From the NCBI GenBank assembly GCA_018065895.1, contig JAGHSK010000015.1, forward strand, positions 1 to 64,000: DNA of 64,000 nt. The letters are read 5' to 3'. Shown one piece after another: positions 49,094 through 59,575 of this stretch. The notes under the pieces are model-generated. The model was given only the letters and a program-made list of their open reading frames with translations, did not search any database and was not told where the DNA came from. The stretch is from Candidatus Cacconaster equi (GTDB taxonomy: Bacteria > Bacteroidota > Bacteroidia > Bacteroidales > UBA932). Made by a program: the position numbers and the translations under genes. The first letter of the stretch is position 1, and every line of letters starts with the position of its first letter.

Positions 49094-51031
49094 ATGGCTT
49101 ATTTGAAGTTCAACAAAGCGGAGCTGGTCAATCTGGAGTACTCCTTGAAAAGGGAGCTTCTTGCGACAAACAGAGCTGGTGGATATTCCAACACTACTAT
49201 CGTTTGTTGCAACACCAGAAAATACCACGGCCTGTTCGCGGTGCCTGTAGGAAAATTCGGCGGGCATCGCCATATGCTGCTCTCCACTGCCGATGAAACT
49301 CTCATCCAGCAGGGAAAGCCTTTCAATCTCGGCATACACTGTTATGGTAATGTCTATGAACCCCGCGGACACAAGTACATCGTCGACTTTGAGATGTCCC
49401 CGATTCCGGCAATCACCTACAGGGTCGGTGGAATGCTCTTCCGCAAGGAGATGCTGTTCGTGCCCAAAAGTGAACAGCTTCTTATCCGCTATACACTTCT
49501 CGAAAATGCAAGCACCAGCACCATTCTTCAGATAAAGCCGTTCCTTTCCTTCAGGAGCATACATGCCCTTACGAAGGCCAATCCTCAGGCTGACACTCAT
49601 TTCACTAAGGTAGCCAATGGAGCGGGATACAGGCTCTACAGCGGATTCCCGATGCTTTATCTGCAATTCTCCAAGCCTTGCGAATATGTTCATTCTCCTG
49701 ACTGGTATCACGACGTGGTCTATACCGAAGAATACCGGAGGGGCTTTGACTGCACGGAGGATCTGCTTGTGCCGGGATTTTTTGAAATGCCTGTACGCAA
49801 GGGGGAGAGCATAATCCTCTCAGCATCCACCAGGCAGGAAGACCCTGAAAAGCTCAAATCCGAATTTGTCAGGGAGAGCAGGAACATTGATGTAAGAAGC
49901 GACTACGACAGTTGCCTCAAGGCGGCCGCAAGCCAGCTTATTGCATATGAAAAGCCTTATACCAGGATTTGCACGGGCTTCTCCTGGCATGAGATAGGAG
50001 GTTTGCGTGAGACGCTTATTGCATTGCCGGGACTGACACTTTATCGCAACGGCGACGTGAAACTGTTTGAAAAGATTTTGGATGACCTTATCAAGGAGAA
50101 TCCGATGTATCTGTTCAAAGGCTGCGATCAGGCGGAATCACCGCTGCGCATTGCAGAAGTGATTCAGCATCTGATTGATTTCACCGGCAATGAAGAGGCC
50201 GTTTGGGAAAAATACGGGAGCACTCTGAAAAAGATTGTAAAAAGTTACGTTGATGGACGGCCAGGTGTGGCCCTGCACGCCAATGGACTGCTATGGTCAC
50301 AGAAAGAAGGAGTACCTCTCAGTTGGATGAACGCCTATGTGAAGGGTCTTCCGGTAAATGAACGCCGGGGCTATCAGGTGGAAACCAACTGCCTGTGGTA
50401 CAATGCCCTGTGTTGTGTGTTGGAGATGGAGGGGAAATATGGGAAAAGCAGAAGTATTATGAATGTCTGCAAGCAGATCAAGGAGAACATCGAATGCTGC
50501 TTCTTCGATCTGTTCTGGGTTGAAAGAAGACGGCATCTGGCAGACTATGTGGGAGAAGCCGGACAGAACGTCTTCACGCGGCCGAATCAGCTGTATGCCT
50601 GCTCCCTCAAGTACAGTCCTGTCACGGAAGAGGTCCAGGCTGAGATTCTGCATGCAGTGACCCGCGAACTTCTTACTACCCGTGGAATCCGCACGCTTTC
50701 ACCGAAGAATCCTCTATACAAGTCGCGCTATGAAGGCAACCAGATTGAAAGGGATACCGCCACCCACAACGGCTGTACCCGTCCATGGCTGCTCGGCTCG
50801 TACGCCCAGGCGCAGTTCAAGCTTTACGGAGGCGCGTTTACACGGGCGGCCCGTGAAATGATAGATGGATTCCAGGAAGATATGAATGTACACGGTATCG
50901 GCTCCGTTGCTGAAATATATGACGGGGATCCGCCATATATGCCTCACGGTGCAATCACATCGGCGCTCAGCGTTGCTGAGATACTTCGTGTAAAATATCT
51001 GATTGACAAATACGGGGAGGACGAGATATGA
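49094..51031 (+). CDS. glycogen debranching enzyme (amylo-alpha-1,6-glucosidase type)
   Basis: ELLATNRAGGYSNTTIVCCNTRKYHGLF; IERDTATHNGCTRPWLLGSYAQA. Confidence 0.9.
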   Translation: MAYLKFNKAELVNLEYSLKRELLATNRAGGYSNTTIVCCNTRKYHGLFAVPVGKFGGHRHMLLSTADETLIQQGKPFNLGIHCYGNVYEPRGHKYIVDFEMSPIPAITYRVGGMLFRKEMLFVPKSEQLLIRYTLLENASTSTILQIKPFLSFRSIHALTKANPQADTHFTKVANGAGYRLYSGFPMLYLQFSKPCEYVHSPDWYHDVVYTEEYRRGFDCTEDLLVPGFFEMPVRKGESIILSASTRQEDPEKLKSEFVRESRNIDVRSDYDSCLKAAASQLIAYEKPYTRICTGFSWHEIGGLRETLIALPGLTLYRNGDVKLFEKILDDLIKENPMYLFKGCDQAESPLRIAEVIQHLIDFTGNEEAVWEKYGSTLKKIVKSYVDGRPGVALHANGLLWSQKEGVPLSWMNAYVKGLPVNERRGYQVETNCLWYNALCCVLEMEGKYGKSRSIMNVCKQIKENIECCFFDLFWVERRRHLADYVGEAGQNVFTRPNQLYACSLKYSPVTEEVQAEILHAVTRELLTTRGIRTLSPKNPLYKSRYEGNQIERDTATHNGCTRPWLLGSYAQAQFKLYGGAFTRAAREMIDGFQEDMNVHGIGSVAEIYDGDPPYMPHGAITSALSVAEILRVKYLIDKYGEDEI

Positions 51032-52311
51032 GAGTACTGATGTTCGGGTGGGAGTTTCCTCCACATATTGCGGGCGGTCTTGGTACGGCCTGCTACGGCA
51101 TGACAAAAGGACTTGCGAAGAACGGTGTCGAGGTGCTTTTTGTAATGCCTTCGGCCTCGGGCGATGAGGACCAGAGCGCGGTCAGGATCATCAATGCCAG
51201 TGACGTCGCTGTGTATGACACTTGTTGTGATGTCAATGATTTTCTGAGCAAGGTCCGGTTCCTTCGCGTCGGTTCCAATCTTCACCCTTACATCGACCCT
51301 CAGGAGTTCACGGAACTTGTCGAAAGGGAACAGAGGTCGCAGAGCAGCGAATTCAAATTCTATTTCAGACAGAAATACAAATTCTCCGGAAAGTACGGCG
51401 CCAATCTTATGGAAGAGGTGGCCAGATATGCAATGGTGGCCGGAGCCATCGCCTCGCAGAACGATTTCGACGTAATTCATGCCCACGACTGGCTGACCTA
51501 TCTTGCTGGAATCGCGGCGAAACGCATTTCAGGAAAGCCTCTTGTCATACATGTGCACGCAACGGAATTTGACAGGGGATCGAATGTCAATCCGGAGGTT
51601 TTCAGACTTGAGAAAATGGGAATGGAGGAGGCTGACAAGGTGATCACTGTCAGCAATCTTACCCGCAACATAGTCATAAACAAATACGGCATTGACCCTT
51701 CCAAGGTCGTTACGGTGCACAATGCCGTGGATTTCTCCGGCAGGAGCAGCCTGTCGGTATCAAGGGGCGTACCTGAGAAGGTCATCACCTTCCTCGGCAG
51801 GATCACCTTTCAGAAAGGACCGGAATATTTCATTGAAGCAGCTGCAAAGGTACTCAAGGTGTGCCCGAACGTCCGATTCGTAATGGCCGGCAGCGGTGAT
51901 ATGATGAACAGATGCATCAGGCAGGTGGCGAAATTGGGTATAGCTGACCGCTTCCACTTCACTGGTTTCCTCAAGGGAGATGACGTGCAGAAGATGTTCT
52001 CCTTGTCGGACGTCTATGTGATGCCTTCGGTTTCGGAACCATTCGGAATCTCTCCGCTTGAGGCGATGAAATCCGATGTTCCTACCATAATTTCAAAACA
52101 GTCGGGCGTTGCAGAAGTTCTGAAGTATGCCATCAAGGTTGATTTCTGGGACATTGACGCGCTTGCAGACGCAATGTTCGCCCTTCTCAACTATCCTGCG
52201 ATATCGAAAGTCGCAATCGAGAACGGGCGTGAAGAGGTGGACAATCTGAAATGGGATGCCGCCGCCACAAGAGTCAAGGCTGTCTACGAGTCGGCCATTA
52301 ACGGTAAATAA
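51028..52311 (+). CDS. GT4-type glycosyltransferase / glycogen-synthase-like
   Basis: MRVLMFGWEFPPHIAGGLGTACYGMTKGL; HVHATEFDRGSN; MPSVSEPFGISPLEAM. Confidence 0.9.
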   Translation: MRVLMFGWEFPPHIAGGLGTACYGMTKGLAKNGVEVLFVMPSASGDEDQSAVRIINASDVAVYDTCCDVNDFLSKVRFLRVGSNLHPYIDPQEFTELVEREQRSQSSEFKFYFRQKYKFSGKYGANLMEEVARYAMVAGAIASQNDFDVIHAHDWLTYLAGIAAKRISGKPLVIHVHATEFDRGSNVNPEVFRLEKMGMEEADKVITVSNLTRNIVINKYGIDPSKVVTVHNAVDFSGRSSLSVSRGVPEKVITFLGRITFQKGPEYFIEAAAKVLKVCPNVRFVMAGSGDMMNRCIRQVAKLGIADRFHFTGFLKGDDVQKMFSLSDVYVMPSVSEPFGISPLEAMKSDVPTIISKQSGVAEVLKYAIKVDFWDIDALADAMFALLNYPAISKVAIENGREEVDNLKWDAAATRVKAVYESAINGK

Positions 52312-52324
52312 AAAAGTATCATAT

Positions 52325-53527
52325 ATGAGTAAGTCAGTTTGTTTTTATTTTCAGGTACACCAGCCGGACCGACTGCGTCAGTTCCGTTTCTTTGACATCG
52401 GGAACGATTTTCACTATTTCGATGATTTTGCCAACCGTACTATTCTTCACAGAGTGGCTTCGCGTTGCTATCTGCCTGCAAACAATACTCTGCTTGAGAT
52501 GATACGCCGGCATAAAGGCGCATTCAAGGTGGCCTTTTCCATCTCCGGAGTGGCTATCGAGCAATTTGAAAAATATGCCCCTGAGGTGATTGACAGTTTC
52601 AAGGCTTTGGCCGATACGGGCTGCGTTGAATTTCTTTCGGAGACAAGTTCGCACTCTCTTGCTTCTCTTGCCAGCGAGAGAGAGTTCCAGAAGCAGGTTG
52701 AAGAGCATGCATCGATGATGGAGCGGCTTTTCGGAAAGAAGCCGGTGGTTTTCAGAAACACCGAGCTGATATATTCTGATGACATCGGAGAAAAGGTGGC
52801 TTCAATGGGATATAAAGTAATGCTGTCGGAGGGGGCCAAGCACATACTTGGTTGGAAGAGCCCTAATTTCGTATATACAAATGCCTTGAATCCAAGGCTC
52901 AAGGTACTCTTGAGAAATTTCAATCTGAGTGACGATATTGCATTCCGCTTCTCGGACAGAGGTTGGGCCGACTGGCCGCTCGATGCTGACAAATATGCTT
53001 TGTGGCTTGCCGAATCCCTTAAGGACAGCGATATCGTGAACCTGTTTATGGATTACGAAACACTCGGAGAACACCAGAAGGCTTCGACGGGAATTTTCGA
53101 ATTCATTCAAGCACTGCCTGACGCTGTGATGCGTCAGGGAATGGATTTCTGTACCCCTTCCGAGGCTGCCGACAGATATCAGCCAGTAGCTCCGCTTCAC
53201 GTGCCGTATCCGATTTCATGGGCGGATGAGGAGAGGGATACAAGTGCCTGGCTCGGAAATGAACTGCAGGAAGAGGCTTACAACAAGGTTTATGCTTTGG
53301 AGAAGTCGGTGCTTGAAACAAAGGATGATAAACTGATAAAGACATACAGGATGCTTCAGGAGAGCGATCACTTCTACTATATGTGTACGAAGTTCTTTTC
53401 CGACGGAAGTGTCCACAGTTATTTCAACCCGTACGATACTCCGTATGAGGCATTCATCAATTTCATGAATGTTTTGAGTGATTTTGAAATAAGAGTTAAT
53501 GAAAAAATAAAGGAGAACAAGCAATAA
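52325..53527 (+). CDS. glycoside hydrolase family 57 protein (alpha-amylase-like)
   Basis: CFYFQVHQPDRLRQF; VVFRNTELIYSDDIG; MDYETLGEH. Confidence 0.92.
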   Translation: MSKSVCFYFQVHQPDRLRQFRFFDIGNDFHYFDDFANRTILHRVASRCYLPANNTLLEMIRRHKGAFKVAFSISGVAIEQFEKYAPEVIDSFKALADTGCVEFLSETSSHSLASLASEREFQKQVEEHASMMERLFGKKPVVFRNTELIYSDDIGEKVASMGYKVMLSEGAKHILGWKSPNFVYTNALNPRLKVLLRNFNLSDDIAFRFSDRGWADWPLDADKYALWLAESLKDSDIVNLFMDYETLGEHQKASTGIFEFIQALPDAVMRQGMDFCTPSEAADRYQPVAPLHVPYPISWADEERDTSAWLGNELQEEAYNKVYALEKSVLETKDDKLIKTYRMLQESDHFYYMCTKFFSDGSVHSYFNPYDTPYEAFINFMNVLSDFEIRVNEKIKENKQ

Positions 53528-56500
53528 TGAAAATGCCGGATTTTCTGTTTGAGATTAGTTGGGAAGTGTGCAACAAGGTTGGAGGAATCCATACGGTCAT
53601 TGCCACCAAATCTCTTTGTTTGGATGAAGGACTGGGAAAAAAACATATCTATATCGGACCTGACGTATGGCGTGATACGGAGCAGAATCCTGAATTTACT
53701 GAGGATCAGTCACTTTTCAGATCCTGGAGAATTTCAGCTGCGGAAGAAGGCCTGAGGACAAGGGTGGGCCGTTGGAACATCCCGGGCAAACCTGTCGCCA
53801 TTTTGGTGGATTTCACCCAGTTTATTCCCCGGAAGGATGAGATTCTGACCGACTTGTGGAAGGGATTCGGAGTGGACTCGCTTAACGGCAACTGGGATTA
53901 TATTGAGTCTGCACTCTTCGGTTATGCCGCAGGGAAGGTTATCGAGAGCTTTTCAAGAAATAATATCACAACCAACAACAAGATTGTTGCACAGTTCCAC
54001 GAGTGGATGACCGGAGCCGGGCTCCTTTATCTGAAATCGAAGAATCTGCCGGTAGGCACGATATTCACGACACACGCTACGGTTGTCGGACGCTGCATAG
54101 CCGGAAAGAATATGCCTCTATACGACAACCTGCTTTCCTACGACAGCGACCGTCTGGCTGTGGAGTATGGCGTACAGTCGCGTCATTCTCTTGAAAAGGC
54201 TTCTGCAAAAGCGGCTGACGTGTTCACTACCGTCAGTGACATTACGGCAAAAGAGTGCCGTCAGCTTCTCGGAAGAGAGGTTGATGTCGTCACGCCGAAC
54301 GGCTTCGAGAACAGTATCACTCCATTTGAATCGGAATATGATGACTGCTGTGCCAGTGCAAGACAAACTTTGACGAGGGTGATATCCTGCATGACCGGCG
54401 CTGAAGTTGAGAAAAATGCTCTTCTTGTCGGAATCAGCGGCAGGTATGAATATTTCAACAAGGGCGTCAACGTATTTCTGGATGCTTTGGGCAAGCTCAA
54501 GAACGATGGCTATGACGGACGTCAGGTAATCGCCTTGATTATGATTCCTTCCGGCAACAATGGTCCGGACAGAGAACTTATGGCCAAACTTGCCGGGAAC
54601 GGAAATGAGAACTATACTACCCAGACAAGCCACTATCTGATGGACGATTACGATGTGGTTATGAACCATCTCAAGAGAGTGGGAATCAACAATGCTCCTT
54701 CAGACAAGGTCAAAGCCCTCTTTATTCCTAGTTACCTGAACGGAGATGATGGAATTTTCAACGCCAGATATTACGATCTTCTTGTTGGAATGGATTTGAC
54801 GGTGTTCCCATCATACTATGAACCTTGGGGCTACACTCCGCTTGAGTCTCTTGCTTTCGGAGTTCCTACGACAACCACCAGCATTGCAGGTTTGGGATTG
54901 TGGGTTGAAGACCATTACGGAAAGGCGCATCCGGGCATCGACATCATCGAAAGAAACGATTCCAACTATTCTTCAGTCGTTGACGGAGTCGTTGAAAGAA
55001 TCAAGGAGATGTCCGCCCTTTCGGCTGAGGAGATGAAGAACTATCGCAAGAATGCACGTTCTGTCTCCGAAATAGCGATGTGGGACAAAAACATCAAGTA
55101 TTACAAAGAGGCTTATGCCATGGCTATGGGCAAAGTGGCCGAAGCAAAGAGCAGTTATGCCCGGATGGGGGATGAGACCGTTCATAGTTTCGAGGAGATA
55201 GAAAGAAGCAAGCCGTCCTGGACCAGTATTTTTATCGGCAGGGAGCTCCCTGACCGTCTGAAACACCTTGAGGAGATTGCCAGCAATCTTTGGTGGTGCT
55301 GGAATCAGGAAGCGATAGAATTGTTCAAAGGCATCGACCCTGGACTTTGGAAGAGTGTCAATGGCAATCCTCTGCTGATGCTTGACAAGATTCCTTTGAA
55401 ACTTTACAGAAGCCTGGAGAAGAATGCGGAGTTTCTTTCAAAACTCGACACCGTATATGAGGTATTCTCTTCGTATATGGCCGAAAAAGAGAATCGTGAG
55501 GGCACGAAGATAGCATATTTCTGCATGGAATACGGAATCGACACCTCCCTCAGGATTTATTCGGGAGGTCTTGGAATCCTTGCCGGAGACTACTTGAAGG
55601 AGGCATCCGACATGAAGGTCAATATGACTGCCATAGGACTTCTGTACAGGTTCGGATATTTTACGCAGAAACTGTCGGCCGGAGGAAATCAGATAGCTGA
55701 GTATGAGCCTCAGGATTTCACCAGAATACCTGCATCTCCTGTCAGAGACGAGAACGGCAACTGGATAAAGATAAGCGTGGCGTTCCCTGGCCGTAACATA
55801 TCGGCACGTCTGTGGAAAGTGGCTGTAGGCCGCACTGACCTGTACCTGCTTGACACGGATTTTGAAGACAACCTTCCTGAGGACCGCAGAGTGACCCATC
55901 AGCTTTACGGCGGTGACTGGGAAAACCGTCTGAAACAGGAATTGCTTCTTGGAGTGGGAGGTATCAGGGCTCTTCGCGCTCTTGGCTTCGATGCTGACGT
56001 GTATCATTGCAACGAAGGTCATGCGGCATTCTGCGGTCTTGAGAGGCTGAGGGAGTATATACAGGAGCAGAACATGACATTTGGAGAGGCACTTGAAGTG
56101 GTGCGCGCCTCATCGCTCTTTACCACTCATACGCCTGTGCCGGCAGGGCACGATGCGTTTACGGAAGACCTGCTTCGAGTCTATATCTCACATTATCCTG
56201 AAAGAATGAAGATTGACTGGAAGACTTTCATGGCTCTTGGAAAGATAGATGCCTCAAATCCGGGGGAGAAATTCTCAATGAGTTTCCTCGCAGCCAACCT
56301 GTCGCAGGAGGTCAATGGAGTCAGCTGGCTGCACGGACGTGTGAGCCAGGGTATATTTGCTCCTATGTGGCCGGGCTATCTGCCTGAAGAGCTGCACGTC
56401 GATTCTGTTACAAACGGTGTCCACTACCCTACATGGACAGCGCCTGAATGGAAGAAGATTCACGAAAAGGTATTCGGTCCGGAGTTCAAGACCCATCACT

Positions 56501-57750
56501 ACGACAAGAGTTGCTTCAGCGGCATATACAATGTCCCTGACTACGAAATCTGGAATACCAGAAAGCTGCTCAAGACACGTTTGATCGAGGCTGTGAAGGA
56601 TATTATGGCAGACACCTCGATGACGGCTCATTATTCTCCACGCGAGATTGTCACCATACGCAAGACTTTGCGCGATGATGTGCTTACGATAGGTTTCGCG
56701 CGTCGCTTCGCAACATACAAGAGAGCATCCCTGCTCTTCAGCAACCTTGACAGGCTCAATGAAATCGTTAACAATACGGAGCATCCCGTACAGTTTCTCT
56801 TCGCCGGCAAGGCCCATCCTGCGGACGGCGCGGGACAGGACCTGATCAAGCGTATTGTGGAAATCTCCAAGATGCCTCAATTCATAGGCAAGGTGGTTTT
56901 TGTGCCTAATTACGATATCTCTCTCGCAAAACTGCTCGTTCAGGGCGTGGATGTGTGGATGAACAACCCAACACGCCCGCAGGAAGCTTCCGGAACCAGC
57001 GGTGAAAAGGCCGTGATGAATGGCGTAATGCACTTCTCCGTTCTTGACGGATGGTGGGTTGAAGGCTACAAGCCGGGTGCCGGTTGGGCACTGAAGATGG
57101 AAAGGACATATGATGACCAGTCGTTCCAGAATGACCTTGATGCGGCAACGATATACAACATCATCGAAAACGAGATCGTTCCTACATACTACAATGTGAA
57201 CCGTTCTACAGGACTTTCTCCTGAGTGGATAAAGACCATTAAGAACACCGTGGCTCAGGTCGCCTGCAATTTCACCACTAACAGAATGCTCAGCGATTAC
57301 TGCAACAAGTATTATGACCCTCTGGCTTCGCGTTACCATACCCTGATTGCGGATGATTACTCTCTGGCCAGAGAAATCGCATTCTGGAAGAAACGTATGC
57401 GCCGCGACTGGAACAGTGTTGAAATCCTTTCATTCACCAAGCCCGACAATGTGCGTGAGCCACTGACTCTCGGCAAGGAATATACTTCTGAGCTCAGGGT
57501 TTTCATCGGTGACATCGATCCGGAAGATCTGGGAGTGGAACTTCTGCTTGCTGAAAGAAATGCGAAGGGCTGTTACCATATCAATGAAATGTTTGATTTT
57601 ACGCTTGTCGAGTGCAAGGACGGTATTGCGACCTACCAGGCCAAGATACTTCCTGAATTCGCGGGCTCATATGAGATTGCGGGCAGGCTGTATGCAAAGA
57701 ACAGCGCTCTGCCTCATCGTCAGGATTTCGAACTTGTGAAATGGCTGTAG
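53527..57750 (+). CDS. glycogen synthase (GT3-like) - alpha-glucan phosphorylase (DUF3417 + GT35) fusion
   Basis: 1407 aa; FLFEISWEVCNKVGGIHTVIATK N-terminus, LFPSYYEPWGYTPLES-type motif, then LKHLEEIASNLWWCWNQEAIELF (DUF3417), CMEYGIDTSLRIYSGGLGILAGDYLKEASD and EASGTSGEKAVMNGVMHFSVLDGWW (PLP-site region). Confidence 0.93.
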   Translation: MKMPDFLFEISWEVCNKVGGIHTVIATKSLCLDEGLGKKHIYIGPDVWRDTEQNPEFTEDQSLFRSWRISAAEEGLRTRVGRWNIPGKPVAILVDFTQFIPRKDEILTDLWKGFGVDSLNGNWDYIESALFGYAAGKVIESFSRNNITTNNKIVAQFHEWMTGAGLLYLKSKNLPVGTIFTTHATVVGRCIAGKNMPLYDNLLSYDSDRLAVEYGVQSRHSLEKASAKAADVFTTVSDITAKECRQLLGREVDVVTPNGFENSITPFESEYDDCCASARQTLTRVISCMTGAEVEKNALLVGISGRYEYFNKGVNVFLDALGKLKNDGYDGRQVIALIMIPSGNNGPDRELMAKLAGNGNENYTTQTSHYLMDDYDVVMNHLKRVGINNAPSDKVKALFIPSYLNGDDGIFNARYYDLLVGMDLTVFPSYYEPWGYTPLESLAFGVPTTTTSIAGLGLWVEDHYGKAHPGIDIIERNDSNYSSVVDGVVERIKEMSALSAEEMKNYRKNARSVSEIAMWDKNIKYYKEAYAMAMGKVAEAKSSYARMGDETVHSFEEIERSKPSWTSIFIGRELPDRLKHLEEIASNLWWCWNQEAIELFKGIDPGLWKSVNGNPLLMLDKIPLKLYRSLEKNAEFLSKLDTVYEVFSSYMAEKENREGTKIAYFCMEYGIDTSLRIYSGGLGILAGDYLKEASDMKVNMTAIGLLYRFGYFTQKLSAGGNQIAEYEPQDFTRIPASPVRDENGNWIKISVAFPGRNISARLWKVAVGRTDLYLLDTDFEDNLPEDRRVTHQLYGGDWENRLKQELLLGVGGIRALRALGFDADVYHCNEGHAAFCGLERLREYIQEQNMTFGEALEVVRASSLFTTHTPVPAGHDAFTEDLLRVYISHYPERMKIDWKTFMALGKIDASNPGEKFSMSFLAANLSQEVNGVSWLHGRVSQGIFAPMWPGYLPEELHVDSVTNGVHYPTWTAPEWKKIHEKVFGPEFKTHHYDKSCFSGIYNVPDYEIWNTRKLLKTRLIEAVKDIMADTSMTAHYSPREIVTIRKTLRDDVLTIGFARRFATYKRASLLFSNLDRLNEIVNNTEHPVQFLFAGKAHPADGAGQDLIKRIVEISKMPQFIGKVVFVPNYDISLAKLLVQGVDVWMNNPTRPQEASGTSGEKAVMNGVMHFSVLDGWWVEGYKPGAGWALKMERTYDDQSFQNDLDAATIYNIIENEIVPTYYNVNRSTGLSPEWIKTIKNTVAQVACNFTTNRMLSDYCNKYYDPLASRYHTLIADDYSLAREIAFWKKRMRRDWNSVEILSFTKPDNVREPLTLGKEYTSELRVFIGDIDPEDLGVELLLAERNAKGCYHINEMFDFTLVECKDGIATYQAKILPEFAGSYEIAGRLYAKNSALPHRQDFELVKWL

Positions 57751-58643
57751 CGGCAACAGGTTTCTTTGACGGCGTTCATCTTGGTCACAAGAAGGTGATT
57801 GACCGGATGTTGTCGATTGCTCGCGAGAGGGGCGAAGAAAGTATGATTGTTTCTTTCTGGCCCCACCCGCGCAGCGTTCTTCAGCAGGATGCCGACAGGC
57901 TCCGCCTTCTGACTACCTTGGAAGAAAAAAAGAGATTGTGTGCCGGATACGGTGTTGACAGATTCGAAATCATCCCGTTCAGCAGGGAATTGAGCCGGCT
58001 TTCAGCCCGTGATTTCATAAAGGGTTACCTTAAGGAAAAACTTGGAGTGACCACTCTTATCCTTGGCTATGACCATCGCCTTGGCCACGATTCCTTCGCA
58101 TCTCCACAGGAGATGATGAAAGTCGTATCGGAATGCGGAGTGATGCCGGTAAGGATTGAAGAACTTTCAATCGAGGCAGGAACAATAAGTTCGACTGCCA
58201 TACGCCGTAAAGTGTCGGAAGGGCAGATTGAAGCCGCCGAAGAGATGCTTGGCTACAGATACTCCCTTTCCGGGGTAGTCGTGGCTGGAAACAAATTGGG
58301 ACGGACAATAGGTTTCCCTACAGCCAATATGCAGTTGTATGAGCCCCTGAAACTGGTCCCGGGCGGTGGGGTTTATGCAGTCCGCGCCTATGTGCTGGAC
58401 CAGTCGTATTTCGGTATCTGCAATATAGGTACCCGTCCAACCGTAGGGTTGGGCAACGCCCGCACGATTGAAACGCATATCCTGGATTTCAGCCAGGACA
58501 TATATGGTCTGGATATAAAAATAGAATTCCTGACGCGAATCAGAGACGAACGGAAGTTCGCTTCTCTTGATCAATTGAAAGGTCAGTTGGATAAGGACAA
58601 GATGTTTGCGGAATCCTTCACCAGAGGACTGAGCACCATATAA
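57741..58643 (+). CDS. ribF: bifunctional riboflavin kinase/FMN adenylyltransferase
   Basis: TGFFDGVHLGHKKVID; KLGRTIGFPTANM; overlaps fusion gene stop by 10 nt. Confidence 0.93.
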   Translation: MAVAATGFFDGVHLGHKKVIDRMLSIARERGEESMIVSFWPHPRSVLQQDADRLRLLTTLEEKKRLCAGYGVDRFEIIPFSRELSRLSARDFIKGYLKEKLGVTTLILGYDHRLGHDSFASPQEMMKVVSECGVMPVRIEELSIEAGTISSTAIRRKVSEGQIEAAEEMLGYRYSLSGVVVAGNKLGRTIGFPTANMQLYEPLKLVPGGGVYAVRAYVLDQSYFGICNIGTRPTVGLGNARTIETHILDFSQDIYGLDIKIEFLTRIRDERKFASLDQLKGQLDKDKMFAESFTRGLSTI

Positions 58644-59575
58644 CCGGTTTTTCCGATATTTTTCTTGAGGACTTCAAGTTCTGCGATCTTCTCTTCAAAC
58701 TGCTTCTCGTCTATGCTGCCAGCCGCGTCATCGAATCCAGCCTGACGCAGCAACATCTGGCTCTGCTTGTTGACTTTCGCCTCAAGATAGAGCTGCACGT
58801 AGCAGATCATATCAAAAAATACTTCAGGTGAGAACTGCTCTTTTACGCTGAGCAGATACATCCCGGCCTTGGTCGCGGAGAAATTGCCCTCTTTTATCGC
58901 AGAGAGTGTCTGGATATCAGTGCTAATGCTGTGGTCAATCCATTTGTATATCTTTTCCTCGCCAAGTCTGAACACGATGAGGAATACTCCGAGGAATAGC
59001 AGAATAACAACGGCAAGCTGTCCTTCAGGTTGAAGGAGGGAGAGGTTGTGTATGGTGTGGATGAGAATCGACGGAATGAAGGAGAGGACAATCGCAGGGG
59101 TGAACTTGATGCGATCGAGAATCAGGAGCATCAGCGATCCGCAGAGTGCAGTGCATCCGATATGCAGGATTGCGCATCCGAATCCTCTGAAGAGAGCGGA
59201 TGTGGCGTTCATATCCGAGTTGTATCCCAGATAAATGAGGTTCTCCAGAAGGGAGAAGCCTCCGCCTATTGCGGCTCCGTATATCAGCGCCTCCGCAAGG
59301 AACTTGATTTTGCGACGCGACACCAAATATATCATCAGCAGGCCTTTGAGCACCTCTTCGAAAAGGGGCATTATGGAGAATCCAGCATATTCCGACTCCA
59401 TTCCAAGAACAGAGGTCAGCAAAAATGCAAGAGCGCAGCATATTATACCATAGCCGAAGCACAGGCCGAGTTTGCTCCATTTTACGAGGGCGAAACTGTC
59501 AAGCATCTTGAGTGCGAGAAGATACAGGATGATAGGAAGTATTGATGAAACTACTGCTGTCATTTGGAAAGCCAT
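58583..59575 (-). CDS. PrsW family intramembrane metalloprotease
   Basis: multi-TM; PLFEEVLKGLLMIYLVSRR (EExxK) and GAAIGGGFSLLENLIYL; 61-nt convergent overlap with ribF. Confidence 0.88.
   Translation of the reverse strand: MAFQMTAVVSSILPIILYLLALKMLDSFALVKWSKLGLCFGYGIICCALAFLLTSVLGMESEYAGFSIMPLFEEVLKGLLMIYLVSRRKIKFLAEALIYGAAIGGGFSLLENLIYLGYNSDMNATSALFRGFGCAILHIGCTALCGSLMLLILDRIKFTPAIVLSFIPSILIHTIHNLSLLQPEGQLAVVILLFLGVFLIVFRLGEEKIYKWIDHSISTDIQTLSAIKEGNFSATKAGMYLLSVKEQFSPEVFFDMICYVQLYLEAKVNKQSQMLLRQAGFDDAAGSIDEKQFEEKIAELEVLKKNIGKTGYMVLSPLVKDSANILSLSN

Noticed and set aside
56275-57339. 354-aa minus-strand ORF
   Set aside because: Antisense to the phosphorylase half of the fusion gene; no domain signature
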